Shown here: positions 52,830-61,568 of the stretch, piece by piece
Numbering within the stretch: the stretch's first letter is position 1
Layout: each line of letters starts with the position of its first letter
Assembly (NCBI RefSeq): GCF_021021415.1
Contig: NZ_JAINWJ010000015.1
Location: 1 to 64,000 of the forward strand
DNA: 64,000 nucleotides
Direction of reading: 5' to 3'
Source of the DNA: Martelella mediterranea
GTDB taxonomy: Bacteria; Pseudomonadota; Alphaproteobacteria; Rhizobiales; Rhizobiaceae
Notes under the pieces: model-generated
Seen by the model: the letters and a program-made list of their open reading frames with translations, nothing else
Told to the model about the DNA's origin: nothing
Database searches by the model: none
Position numbers and translations under genes: made by a program

Positions 52830-53852
52830 ATGAAGTATATCGGAAAGCTCGCGGCTGCATCCGCTCTGTTTTTGATGCAGGCCTCCAACACGGTATGGGC
52901 CGAGACCACGATGCGGTTCTCGATCTGGCTGCCGCCCACTCACCCGCTGGTGGAAGATGTTCTGGTTCCCTTCGCCGAGGATATCGAGAAGGTCACCGAG
53001 AACCGGGTGAAAGTGGAAATACTACCGGCTCCGCTGGGTGCTCCTCCCGCTCACTACGACCTCGTCAAGAACGGCGTCATCGATCTGGCGCAGGGCAACC
53101 AGGCTTACACGCCGGGCCGGTTCAAGACGATGGTCATCGGCGAACTGCCCTTCCTTGGCGACACCGCCGAAGCGACCTCGGTTGCCTACTGGCGCACCTG
53201 GGATGCCATGCTGAAAGATGCCGGCGAATACGACGACGTACACGTGCTGAGCGTATTCACCCACGGGCCCGGCGGGGCCTTTTTCAAGAATCCCGATATC
53301 GACAGCATCGAGCAGATCAATGGCCAGAAGATGCGCGTCGGCGGCGGCGTTGCGCACGAGGTCGCCACCACGCTCGGCGCCGCGCCGGTCGAAGGCCCCT
53401 CGTCCAAGGCATACGAGCTTCTGTCGCAGGGTGTGGCGGATGGCATCCTGTTCCCGCTGGAATCCGTGAAATACTTCAATCTCGACGGCCTGCTGTCGAA
53501 AGGGCTTATGGTTCCCGGCGGTCTCTATAACACCTCCTTCTTCATGATCATGGGCAAGAACACCTGGGAAAGCCTCTCGGAAGAGGACCAGGCCGCCATC
53601 GACAAGATCAGCGGCGAGGCGCTGGCGCGCAAGGCAGGCCAGATGTGGGACCGGATCGACGGCGACGCCCGCGAGGCAATGGCCGGCACGGTTGAAATCC
53701 AGGAGATCTCCGACGCGGATATGGCGTCCCTCAGGGAGAAGCTTCAGCCGGTCATCGAAAAAGGCATCGAAGAAGTCTCCTCCACGGGGATCGACGGCCA
53801 GGCCGCCTATGAGATGATGAAGGCCGAAGTGGCCAAGGTATCGGCCGAATAG
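52830..53852 (+). CDS. TRAP transporter substrate-binding protein, DctP family (system 4)
   Basis: A 340-residue periplasmic protein. The ATG at 52830 follows AAGGAG; the signal peptide MKYIGKLAAASALFLMQAS ends around VWA. DctP features are FAEDIEKVTENRVKVEILPAPLG, INGQKMRVGGGVAHEVATTLGA (substrate Arg in the MRVGG region), LLSQGVADGILFPLES and the C-terminal helices. It leads a P-Q-M operon that continues into an opine-dehydrogenase-family gene and a 3-hydroxyacyl-CoA dehydrogenase, so the imported acid is probably activated and oxidised by neighbouring enzymes. Confidence 0.88.
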   Translation: MKYIGKLAAASALFLMQASNTVWAETTMRFSIWLPPTHPLVEDVLVPFAEDIEKVTENRVKVEILPAPLGAPPAHYDLVKNGVIDLAQGNQAYTPGRFKTMVIGELPFLGDTAEATSVAYWRTWDAMLKDAGEYDDVHVLSVFTHGPGGAFFKNPDIDSIEQINGQKMRVGGGVAHEVATTLGAAPVEGPSSKAYELLSQGVADGILFPLESVKYFNLDGLLSKGLMVPGGLYNTSFFMIMGKNTWESLSEEDQAAIDKISGEALARKAGQMWDRIDGDAREAMAGTVEIQEISDADMASLREKLQPVIEKGIEEVSSTGIDGQAAYEMMKAEVAKVSAE

Positions 53853-53880
53853 GCAATCGCTTGAAGGGGAGGTCACGGGC

Positions 53881-54384
53881 ATGCGTTCCAAACCAATGAA
53901 GATCGCCGTTCTGGGTCTCAAAATATTATGTGGCCTGATGCTGGTCTCCATGATGATGCTCACGATCGTGGACGTCGTCGGACGCTACCTGATGAACCGC
54001 CCTCTTATCGGCGCAACCGAAATGACAGAACTGCTGCTGGCGGCCATCATCTTTGTGGGGCTGCCGGCAGCGGGCCTCGATGACGAACACATCACTGTGG
54101 ACATCATCACCGCGCAAACGCCACTCTCCGTCGAGCCGTTCCGGCGGGCGCTGGTCGCCGTCTTGTCGGCGGCAGTTCTGGGCGTGGTGTGCTGGCGGCT
54201 GTGGATCGTGGGCGACAATCTGGCGGGCTACGGCGCGGTGACCGACAGTCTGGATATCCCCGTCGCCCCCGTCGCCTACCTTACCTCGGTCCTGACCGGC
54301 ATCGCCGTGCTTGTCACCCTGCTGGTCGGCTTTACCCCGCCCCGGCGTCCACATCACGTTCAAGACCAGGATAAGACCATATGA
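53881..54384 (+). CDS. TRAP transporter small permease, DctQ family (system 4)
   Basis: A 167-residue protein with four membrane helices and the DctQ consensus VDVVGRYLMNRPLIGATEMTELLL early on, plus DDEHITVDIITAQTPL, the family's conserved loop. It lies 28 bp after dctP and overlaps dctM by 4 bp. Confidence 0.88.
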   Translation: MRSKPMKIAVLGLKILCGLMLVSMMMLTIVDVVGRYLMNRPLIGATEMTELLLAAIIFVGLPAAGLDDEHITVDIITAQTPLSVEPFRRALVAVLSAAVLGVVCWRLWIVGDNLAGYGAVTDSLDIPVAPVAYLTSVLTGIAVLVTLLVGFTPPRRPHHVQDQDKTI

Positions 54385-55670
54385 GTAGCTGGGAAGTCGG
54401 CATCGCCCTGCTCTTTATCATGCTCGGGGCAGGCGTCCCGATCTCGTTCGCCCTCACGCTTGTCGGCACGATCGGCACAGCCTCGATCATTGGCTGGCAG
54501 GCCTCTTTTTCCCTCCTCGGGCAGACATTCTTTGACAACAGCCACGCCTACTCGCTGTCCATCCTTCCGCTCTTCCTGATGATGGGCAATTTCGTCGTAC
54601 AGTCCGGCGTCGCGAAGGAAATGTACGATGCGGCCTATGCGTGGCTGCGCCATCGCCGGGGCGGGCTGGCGCTGGCGACGATCGTCGCGTGCGGCGGCTT
54701 TTCCTCGGTCTGCGGATCATCTCTTGCGACCGCGGCGACCATGTCCAAGATCGCCATGCCGTCAATGCGCCGGTTCGGCTATCCCGATACGCTCTCCACC
54801 GCCTCGATCGCGGCAGGCGGCACCCTTGGGATCCTGATTCCACCTTCGGTCATCCTGGTCATCTACGGCATCATGACGCAGCAGGATATCGGCAAACTGT
54901 TCATCGCCGGCATCATACCCGGCATCGTCGGCATCCTCGGATACGCGATCGCGGTCATCTATTCGGTGCGCCGGCGCGGCGTAAACCTGCCCGAAGAGCC
55001 CAAATTGCCGCTGATGCAGCGCATCTATGCCTTGCGCGGCGTTTCCGGCGCGCTGCTGATCTTCACCTTCATCATGGGCGGCATCTATTTCGGCGTCTTC
55101 ACCCCGACCGAAAGCGCCGGCATGGGCGCCGGGGGCGCGCTGCTGCTGCTGATCGCCAAAGGCCGGTTCAAATGGCGGGAAACGCTTAACACTTTGTTCG
55201 ATACAGCCAAGACCACGGCGATGATGTTCTTCATCCTGTTCGGCGCGCTGACCTTCGCCAATTACGTCAACCTGTCCGGTATGACCTCAGATATGCAGTC
55301 GCTGCTCGGCGCTTTCGGCGACAATCCTTACGTGACCATGCTCCTGATCGTGCTCATCTACATCGTGCTTGGGTGTATGCTCGAAGCGCTTTCGGTGATC
55401 ACCCTCACGATCCCGATCTTCGTCCCGATCGTCGCGGCCCAGGGTTTCGACCTAATCTGGTTCGGGATCTTTGTCGTGGTCGTCTCGGAAATCAGCTACA
55501 TCACGCCGCCGGTCGGATTGAATGCCTTCGTGCTGCGTTCCGTCGTCCGCGACGTGTCGCTTGGTACGATCTTCAGGGGTCTGGTGCCATTTCTGGTCAT
55601 CGACATCCTGCGGGTCGCGCTTCTTTTGCTCTTCCCGGCTCTGGTCCTGTTCCTGCCGTCCAACATGTAG
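54381..55670 (+). CDS. TRAP transporter large permease, DctM family (system 4)
   Basis: A 429-residue DctM protein. The pattern is LSILPLFLMMGNFVVQSG, FSSVCGSSLATAATMSKIAMP, AAGGTLGILIPPSVILVIYG, VLGCMLEALSVITLTIPIF and YITPPVGLNAFVL. It resembles the system 1 permease more than systems 2 and 3 in the CGSS loop and in the GxLIPPSVIxVIYxI(M/L)TQQ segment. Followed after 48 bp by the opine-dehydrogenase-family gene. Confidence 0.9.
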   Translation: MSSWEVGIALLFIMLGAGVPISFALTLVGTIGTASIIGWQASFSLLGQTFFDNSHAYSLSILPLFLMMGNFVVQSGVAKEMYDAAYAWLRHRRGGLALATIVACGGFSSVCGSSLATAATMSKIAMPSMRRFGYPDTLSTASIAAGGTLGILIPPSVILVIYGIMTQQDIGKLFIAGIIPGIVGILGYAIAVIYSVRRRGVNLPEEPKLPLMQRIYALRGVSGALLIFTFIMGGIYFGVFTPTESAGMGAGGALLLLIAKGRFKWRETLNTLFDTAKTTAMMFFILFGALTFANYVNLSGMTSDMQSLLGAFGDNPYVTMLLIVLIYIVLGCMLEALSVITLTIPIFVPIVAAQGFDLIWFGIFVVVVSEISYITPPVGLNAFVLRSVVRDVSLGTIFRGLVPFLVIDILRVALLLLFPALVLFLPSNM

Positions 55671-55718
55671 CCGTCCCGGTCGGCGCCCCAATGCACATGC
55701 ACAAGGAGTGAAGCGCAT

Positions 55719-56810
55719 ATGATTATTACGGTTCTGGGTGGAGGAAACGGGTCATTTGCCGCCGCGGCAGACCTCACGCTCGCCGGCCACGAAGTCCGCT
55801 TGTGGCGACGCGATGAGGCGCAGGTGTCCGCGCACCGCGCGGCGGGCGGCACCATCACGCTGATCGAGGGCCGCAAGGAGGCCGTCGTGACGCTGCACAC
55901 CATAACAAGCTCCATCGCCGAGGCTCTTGCCGGGGCCGAACTCATCCTCTGCCCCTTGCCGGCGTTTGCGCAGGTTTCGATCGCGCGGCTCGCCGCGCCG
56001 CATCTGGAGGACGGTCAGGTGGTCTTTCTGCCGCCGGGCACTTTCGGCAGCTATGTTTTCGCCAAAACCGTCAAGGACGCCGGCGGGTCGACGGACGTCG
56101 CCTTCGCCGAGACCGGCACGCTGCCATGGCTTGCGCGCAAGAAAGGCGCTTACGAGGTTCGTCTGTCGGGGCGCGGCGTAAGGCTGCCGACAGGCGTGTT
56201 CCCGCAATCCAAATCAGCCCATGCGCTGGAGGTGATCGGGCGCGCGTTTCCGGGGGTAATCGAGGATTGCGGTGATGCGCTATCGGCCGCCCTGATGAAT
56301 GCCGGGCCGATCATCCACCCGCCCCTGATCGTGATGAACGCGGCGGCGATCGAGCATTTCGACACCTGGGACATTCATACCGAAGGCACCCAGCCAGCCG
56401 TTCGCCGGGTCACCGACGCGCTGGATCGGGAGCGCATCGCGGTGCGGGAAGCGTTCGGCTATGGCGCGCCGCACTTCCCCCTCGCCGATCACTACAGCAA
56501 GACCGGCGAACTGTGGATGTACGGCCGCGAAGACCACGACACCATCAGCGAAACCCGGGACTGGAACGAGAGCCTGGATCTGACAGCACATCGCTACATG
56601 CTCGAGGACACGCGCATGGGCTTGTCCCTGCTGTCCTCGTTCGGCGCGCTGGCCGGGGTGTCGACGCCGCTCGTCAACGGTTTCATGGCCATTGGCGGCG
56701 CGATCGTCGGCGAGGATTTCATGAAGACCGGACGCAGCCGTTCGGCGCTGGGCCTCGATCATCTGGACCGGGACGCGCTTCGGGACCTGCTTGTCGAGGG
56801 TTTCAGATGA
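55719..56810 (+). CDS. Octopine/nopaline (opine) dehydrogenase family protein
   Basis: A 363-residue protein with an N-terminal Rossmann domain (ITVLGGGNGSFAAAADL) and the C-terminal opine-dehydrogenase domain. The catalytic His is His200 in MNAGPIIHPPLI, followed by HTEGTQPAVRRVTDALD and DTRMGLSLLSSFG. Family members reductively condense an amino acid with a 2-keto acid, or do the reverse oxidation. AAGGAG precedes the ATG. In an import operon the oxidative, catabolic direction is more likely, for example on an N-substituted amino acid. It overlaps the 3-hydroxyacyl-CoA dehydrogenase gene by 4 bp. Substrates are unknown. Confidence 0.85.
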   Translation: MIITVLGGGNGSFAAAADLTLAGHEVRLWRRDEAQVSAHRAAGGTITLIEGRKEAVVTLHTITSSIAEALAGAELILCPLPAFAQVSIARLAAPHLEDGQVVFLPPGTFGSYVFAKTVKDAGGSTDVAFAETGTLPWLARKKGAYEVRLSGRGVRLPTGVFPQSKSAHALEVIGRAFPGVIEDCGDALSAALMNAGPIIHPPLIVMNAAAIEHFDTWDIHTEGTQPAVRRVTDALDRERIAVREAFGYGAPHFPLADHYSKTGELWMYGREDHDTISETRDWNESLDLTAHRYMLEDTRMGLSLLSSFGALAGVSTPLVNGFMAIGGAIVGEDFMKTGRSRSALGLDHLDRDALRDLLVEGFR

Positions 56811-57790
56811 GAGAAAAGATCGCCTGCCTCGGCGCAGGGCGCATGGGGCGCGGCATAGCCGTCGTGTTCGCCTATGCCGGCCATCCCGTCGACATCATCG
56901 ACTTCAAGGACCGCGACGCGGACGGCTTCGGCCGTCTCGTCGCGGAGGTTCGCGACGAGATAGCCTCGACGCTGGCGATGCTGGCCCGGATCGGCCTTAT
57001 GCAGGACCAGCATATCGACATGATCGCCAATCGCGTGCGGGTGGTTCCCAAGGGCGAAGCGGCCATCGCCCTTGTGGATACCAGCGTCGTTTTCGAAGGA
57101 CTTCCGGAGATCCTCGATCTCAAGCGCGAGGCGTTCGCCGAGATCTCCGCCATGGCCGGGCCGGAGGTCATCATCGCATCCACCACGTCGACCATTCTGG
57201 TCGACGACCTGTCGGGATCGGTGGTCCATCCGGAGCGCTTCCTGAACGCGCACTGGCTCAACCCCGCCTTCCTCGTTCCTCTGGTGGAAGTCTCGCCGGG
57301 CGCCAATACCGGTGACGCGACAACCAAAAAGCTGATCGCCTTGCTCGAAAGCGTAGGCAAGGTGCCGGTGGTCTGCGCCGCGCGCCCCGGCTATATCGTG
57401 CCGCGCATCCAGACACTGGCGATGAACGAGGCCGCGCGCATGGTCGGCGAGGGTGTGGCCACGGCCGAGGATATCGACAAGGCGATTATCCACGGTTTCG
57501 GCTTTCGCTTCGCAATCCTTGGCCTGCTGGAATTCATCGATTGGGGCGGCGGCGACATCCTGCACTATGCCTCGCGCTATCTCGTCGGCGCACTTGGCGA
57601 TGAGCGCTATGCCGCGCCTCCGATCATCGCGGAGAACATGGAGGCCGGCCGCATCGGCCTCAAATCCGGTGAGGGCTTCTACAATTTCAAGGACATTGAT
57701 CCCGAGGCCTACAGGGAAAAGCGCCTCGGCGATTTTGCGGCGGCACTCAGGAATATGGGGCTGGCCCGCTCACCCGTACTGGATGGCTGA
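56807..57790 (+). CDS. 3-hydroxyacyl-CoA dehydrogenase family protein
   Basis: A 327-residue protein with an NAD-binding GAGRMGRGIA near residue 9, IDFKDRD, the catalytic-region ASTTSTILVDDL, His149 in NAHWLNPAFLVPLVE, and the C-terminal domain RPGYIVPRIQTLAMNEA with FGFRFAILGLLEFIDWGGGD. The starting ATG at 56807 overlaps the previous stop; a longer open frame is a shadow. The family includes 3-hydroxybutyryl-CoA and carnitine dehydrogenases. The WGGGD C-terminal motif region matches 3-hydroxyacyl-CoA dehydrogenases of catabolic clusters. Substrate undetermined. Confidence 0.87.
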   Translation: MREKIACLGAGRMGRGIAVVFAYAGHPVDIIDFKDRDADGFGRLVAEVRDEIASTLAMLARIGLMQDQHIDMIANRVRVVPKGEAAIALVDTSVVFEGLPEILDLKREAFAEISAMAGPEVIIASTTSTILVDDLSGSVVHPERFLNAHWLNPAFLVPLVEVSPGANTGDATTKKLIALLESVGKVPVVCAARPGYIVPRIQTLAMNEAARMVGEGVATAEDIDKAIIHGFGFRFAILGLLEFIDWGGGDILHYASRYLVGALGDERYAAPPIIAENMEAGRIGLKSGEGFYNFKDIDPEAYREKRLGDFAAALRNMGLARSPVLDG

Positions 57791-57861
57791 GCGCGTCGGC
57801 CCATTCGCCAGCGCGGAAGAGCCCCTCTCCCGAGACGAAACAGGCTTCTTCCAATATTTTA

Positions 57862-57877
57862 TTTTATATGTATAACA
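57862..57877. promoter_or_regulatory. AT dyad TTTTATATGTATAACA, candidate shared operator (site B)
   Basis: Contains TTATA-TG-TATAA (57864-57875), 75 bp upstream of the MFS start in an otherwise GC-rich context. Differs from the site at 60878 at only two of sixteen positions. Confidence 0.45.
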
Positions 57878-57950
57878 ATATCTCGGCGTATGGACCGGTC
57901 CTGTTGCTATCCTCGCCGGGTGACGCTTGTTTTCCGGGGGAGGCACGCCA

Positions 57951-59138
57951 TTGGCGCAGACAAACAATCCAAATCCGCTGGTCATCGTCGCCACGCTAGG
58001 ACTGTCGGCTGGCCTTGGTCCCGCCAGCATGACGCTGGTCACCCCATCGCTGCCAGCCATCGAGACGGCGCTGGGCGTGTCGTCCTTTATGATAGCTCTG
58101 GCGCAATCGGTGTTTCTATTTGGCCTCGCCGTGCCGCAACTGGTGTTCGGCGCATTTTCCGACCGGTTCGGCCACCGGCCTCCCCTGATCGTGGGGATGA
58201 TCCTGTTCGCCCTGGGAAGCCTGATCTGCATGGTGACGCCGAACTTCGAATGGCTGGTCGCGGGACGGATTCTTCAGGCGGTCGGAGCGTCGTCGGGCAT
58301 GGTGACCTCGCGGGCGCTCATGCGCGAACTCTACCCGACGGAACGCGCCGCCGCCATGCTCGGCTACATGACGGTCGGCATCATGGTGATCCCGATGCTC
58401 GCGCCGGTGGCGGGCGGATACATTCAGTCGAGCATCGGCTGGCGTGGGAACTTCGCACTGCTGTCGGCCATATCGATACTGCTCGTGGTGACGGTGAGCG
58501 CCATGGTGCCCAACGTCGTCTCCCGACGTCCGCCGCGGCCCCGTTCGACCGTCGAGATCTATGGCCGTCTGCTGCAGTCGAAAGCATTCCGCTATTTCAC
58601 CTGGCAGGTCATCCTGCCGAGCTTTCTGGCGCAAACCTTCTTTGCAGCCGCACCGTTCGTGCTCGAACAGCATTACCGCCTGAGCCCCAATTCCTATGGC
58701 GCGCTCTTCGCCATCCCGGCAGTTGGCTTCATGCTGGGAAATCTCACCTCTGGCCGGCTTGCCGAGCGGTTGGGCGTCAACAGGATGATGGGGTTCGGCA
58801 CTGCGCTCGCCTTCACGCTGTCGGTGCCGCTCGCCGCGATCTATGTGGCGGGATCACTCTCGGTGTTCTGGCTGTTCCTGCTTGTCGGCACTCTGACCTT
58901 GGGGCACGGACTGGTTGTGCCAAGCGCGACCGCCAGCGCCACCAGCGCGCTGGACACATCGTTCGGCAGCGCCGCCGGCATGCTGGGCTTCCTGCAATTC
59001 GCCCTGTCAGGCCTTGGTGTGCTCGTGCTCGTGCCGGCCGCAAATTTCGGACCGGCCTCGATCGTCTGGTCCTATGTGCTGGTAAGCGTGGTGACCTTCG
59101 GCATGTATCTGATGCGTGCCGTCACGCGCGACACTTGA
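57951..59138 (+). CDS. MFS transporter, Bcr/CflA drug-resistance type
   Basis: A 395-residue, 12-helix major facilitator protein. I use the TTG at 57951, with GGGGGAGG six bases upstream. DHA1/Bcr features are TLVTPSLPAIETALGV at helix 1, the motif-A loop GAFSDRFGHRPPLIVG, GRILQAVGASSGMVTSRALMREL and PMLAPVAGGYIQSSIGWR. Likely exports a toxic intermediate or by-product of the surrounding pathway. It follows the 3-hydroxyacyl-CoA dehydrogenase after 160 bp, with its own AT-rich promoter region and operator-like dyad. Confidence 0.87.
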   Translation: MAQTNNPNPLVIVATLGLSAGLGPASMTLVTPSLPAIETALGVSSFMIALAQSVFLFGLAVPQLVFGAFSDRFGHRPPLIVGMILFALGSLICMVTPNFEWLVAGRILQAVGASSGMVTSRALMRELYPTERAAAMLGYMTVGIMVIPMLAPVAGGYIQSSIGWRGNFALLSAISILLVVTVSAMVPNVVSRRPPRPRSTVEIYGRLLQSKAFRYFTWQVILPSFLAQTFFAAAPFVLEQHYRLSPNSYGALFAIPAVGFMLGNLTSGRLAERLGVNRMMGFGTALAFTLSVPLAAIYVAGSLSVFWLFLLVGTLTLGHGLVVPSATASATSALDTSFGSAAGMLGFLQFALSGLGVLVLVPAANFGPASIVWSYVLVSVVTFGMYLMRAVTRDT

Positions 59139-59214
59139 GACAATGACACGCCGGAGAAGATCCGGTCGCCGCAATCTGACAGGCGACTGAACCTTACCCT
59201 GCGCGTTCAAAAGA

Positions 59215-60840
59215 TCAGGCCTTTGCGGCCTTCTCGCGATCCCAGATGCCCTCCACAAGCCCCTGATCGCGGAACACGGTTTTCTTGATCTTGCCGTTTT
59301 CGGTATGCGGCATTTCGTCGACGAAGCGGATGAAGCGCGGGACTGCGAACTTCGCGAGCCGCATCTGTGCATAAGCGACCAGTTCTTCCGGTTCCAGCGC
59401 CTTGCCCGCCTTGATCTTGACGGCAACGGCCACCTCGTCCTCCCCCAGTTCCGAAGGCAACGGAAACACCGCGCAGCTATCGACGGCGGGATGCTTGTGC
59501 AGTTCCTGCTCGACCTCCCAGGAGGAGATGTTTTCGCCGCGACGGCGGATGGCGTCCTTCATCCGGTCGATGAACTTGAAGCTGCCGTCCGGTTCGCGCA
59601 GCACCCGGTCGCCCGAGTGAAACCAGAAATTCCGCCACGCCTCGACGGTCTTGTCCGGCATGCCGAAATAGCCGGTGGCGAACGAATAGGGCTGGGTCGG
59701 CCTCAGCAGCAGTTCGCCGGCCTCGCCGTCCGGCACCTCGCTGTCGTATTCGTCCACGATGATGGCTTCCGCGCCACTGCTCAGATAGCCCATGCCGCCC
59801 GGTCGATCCGAAGGAATGCGGCTCCAGAACACGAAATTGGTCTCGGTAGACGCGTAGCCGTCCACCAGCGGCACGTTGAAGCGCTCGCGGAAGGGCTCGT
59901 GGAGCGGGCCGGGAACGCCGCCGCCAAGGGCCACGCGAATGCTGTGACTGGTTTCTTCCGGACGTTGCGGCTGGGCCATCAGAATGGCCGCCATGGCGCC
60001 AAGCAGATAGGTGACGGTGGCCTTGCGTTCCTTGCATATCCGCCAGAAACCGGACGCCGTGAACTTGGGTTCCAGCACATATTCGCAGCCATTGATCAGC
60101 GCCTGGTAGAAACAGTTCAAGGCATTGGTGTGGAAGACCGGCAGCATGGTCATCAGCACGTCGCCTTCGCGCACGCCGAGAGCCTCAGCGGAATAGACGC
60201 CCCACCAGAACATCTGGGCCTGCGGGCAGCAAACGCCCTTGGATGGGCCGGTCGTGCCGGAGGTATAAAGGATGACGGCGGTGTCGCTGACTTTCACCGG
60301 CGGCGGCGTCATATCCGCCACGGTTTCGGGCGCGGTGATCAAGGCGTCATCGGGACCGTGAATGCCGTCCTTGCGGATCGTCCATATCTGCGGTGGGACC
60401 GCCGTTCCGTTCTCGAGCCCTTCCAGAACACCGAGATTGTCTTCCTCGATCACCAGAATCCTGGCGGTGGAATTGTTCATGACGCCTTCGAGCTGCGCGC
60501 CGCGGAACGCCGTATTGATCGGTGTCGCAATGGCGCCGAGCCACGCGCAGCCGAGATAGATCTGCATGAATTCGGGTCGATTATTGCAGTGGATGGCAAC
60601 CCGGTCTCCGGCGACGATACCTGCCTCGGCAAGGCGCTGCGCCCAGCCAGCGGCAACGACCGGGGTCTCGGCAAAGGTCCAGCGCGTATCACCAAAGGTG
60701 AACAAGATCCTGTCGCCGTATTTCTCGGCCTGGCGCAGCAGCATGGTCGAGAGAATCCGGTCGGACGGCGGGAACGCGGCTAAGGCCCGGTCGTAGGCGC
60801 TATCCTGCGTCTGGGCGGCGTTTTCATGAGCTTTTGGCAT
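59215..60840 (-). CDS. Acyl-CoA synthetase / AMP-forming ligase
   Basis: A 541-residue ANL-superfamily ligase. The P-loop-like motif is YTSGTTGPSKGV, the A5 motif region is VDGYASTETNFVFWS, A7 is WFHSGDRVLREPDG, hinge and A8 are FIDRMKDAIRRRGENISSWEVE, and the C-terminal lysine lies in ENGKIKK. It activates a carboxylic acid to its CoA thioester at the cost of ATP. Relatives act in carnitine/crotonobetaine (CaiC-like) or medium-chain acid metabolism. It is divergent from the thiolase-like gene and shares the AT-dyad promoter motif, so it probably loads the TRAP-imported acid for the CoA-dependent steps encoded nearby. Confidence 0.88.
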   Translation of the reverse strand: MPKAHENAAQTQDSAYDRALAAFPPSDRILSTMLLRQAEKYGDRILFTFGDTRWTFAETPVVAAGWAQRLAEAGIVAGDRVAIHCNNRPEFMQIYLGCAWLGAIATPINTAFRGAQLEGVMNNSTARILVIEEDNLGVLEGLENGTAVPPQIWTIRKDGIHGPDDALITAPETVADMTPPPVKVSDTAVILYTSGTTGPSKGVCCPQAQMFWWGVYSAEALGVREGDVLMTMLPVFHTNALNCFYQALINGCEYVLEPKFTASGFWRICKERKATVTYLLGAMAAILMAQPQRPEETSHSIRVALGGGVPGPLHEPFRERFNVPLVDGYASTETNFVFWSRIPSDRPGGMGYLSSGAEAIIVDEYDSEVPDGEAGELLLRPTQPYSFATGYFGMPDKTVEAWRNFWFHSGDRVLREPDGSFKFIDRMKDAIRRRGENISSWEVEQELHKHPAVDSCAVFPLPSELGEDEVAVAVKIKAGKALEPEELVAYAQMRLAKFAVPRFIRFVDEMPHTENGKIKKTVFRDQGLVEGIWDREKAAKA

Positions 60841-60877
60841 GATCGTATCCCGGAAAATTCAAACGAAACTGCAATTA

Positions 60878-60893
60878 TTTTAGATGTATAATA
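60878..60893. promoter_or_regulatory. AT dyad TTTTAGATGTATAATA, candidate shared operator (site C)
   Basis: Located 38 bp upstream of the ligase start (minus strand). Differs at two of sixteen positions from the site at 57862. Confidence 0.45.
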
Positions 60894-61078
60894 CTCTCAA
60901 GCCGACGTCAAACCGTCCGTGTCGTTTTGCCTGTCCGACCGCATTTCCCCACAGAAACATGGCGCGGCGGGCGGTCCGGGGCCGGAACAGCAGGACCGGC
61001 TTCAGGCTGGCATAGCGTTGGGGTCCTGGGGACGAAAATCGCGCCATCGCAAATTACCATTGCGGGCAACAAATTTTC

Positions 61079-61090
61079 TTTATATATAAA
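61079..61090. promoter_or_regulatory. Perfect palindrome TTTATATATAAA, candidate shared operator (site D)
   Basis: Lies between the divergent ligase and thiolase-like genes, 18 bp after CAAATTACCATT (61050-61061), the 12-mer also present upstream of TRAP system 4. Confidence 0.4.
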
Positions 61091-61196
61091 ATAAACATTG
61101 GCTGAACTGGTTCGGTTCTGGAGCCGCACCCTCAGCCTTGGGGAAGTCAGGCAGATATCTCGGCCTGCAATCCTCACGGCCCAATTGCCCGCCAGA

Positions 61197-61300
61197 GCAT
61201 TTCCGGTGAAGGCCGGATCATCAGAAATGCGCTGTCTTATTGCTGTTGGCGCTTTCCGGACGGAAAACCGGTGTCCACGCTGCGGGAAGCGCCTTATAAG
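61197..61300. repeat. RIME-like intergenic repeat
   Basis: GCATTTC (61197-61203) and GAAATGC (61224-61230) form one dyad. This is followed by GGCGCTTTCCGGACGGAAAA with CCGGTGTCCAC and GGGAAGCGCC, the second dyad. The core CTTTCCGGACGGAAAACCGG is, from memory, a hallmark of Rhizobiales RIME-type repeats. The rest of the 60841-61568 gap shows no supported gene; a 66-codon frame at 61360 lacks family features and has a poorly spaced ribosome site. Confidence 0.68.
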
Positions 61301-61568
61301 CTGAGAAAGTCACGCCGCGCATAGCCCGGCAGAGTTTCATCGATACGGAGATCGGGAGGATGACGGACAAGAAGCTGAAGCGCCACCTGCCGATGCAAAC
61401 GGCTTTCGGCGGCCGGGACGGCAAAGGGCTCCTTCTCAGCGTCTCGCCGCCCGAGCATGGCGGGGCGAGTACAATTCAGATCATCGCGGACGCGCGCAAG
61501 CTATGCCCGTCTTCCAATGCAACCAGAGGCAATGACGATATTGCCCCGAACCTCTGCTGATCCCCTCC

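Noticed and set aside
59305-60783. A 492-codon plus-strand open frame opposite the acyl-CoA ligase
   Set aside because: The ligase on the minus strand has complete ANL motifs; the plus-strand product is Arg/His-rich without family features.
61360-61560. A 66-codon frame upstream of the thiolase-like gene
   Set aside because: GGGAGG is too close to the ATG, and the product has no recognisable feature or conservation evidence.
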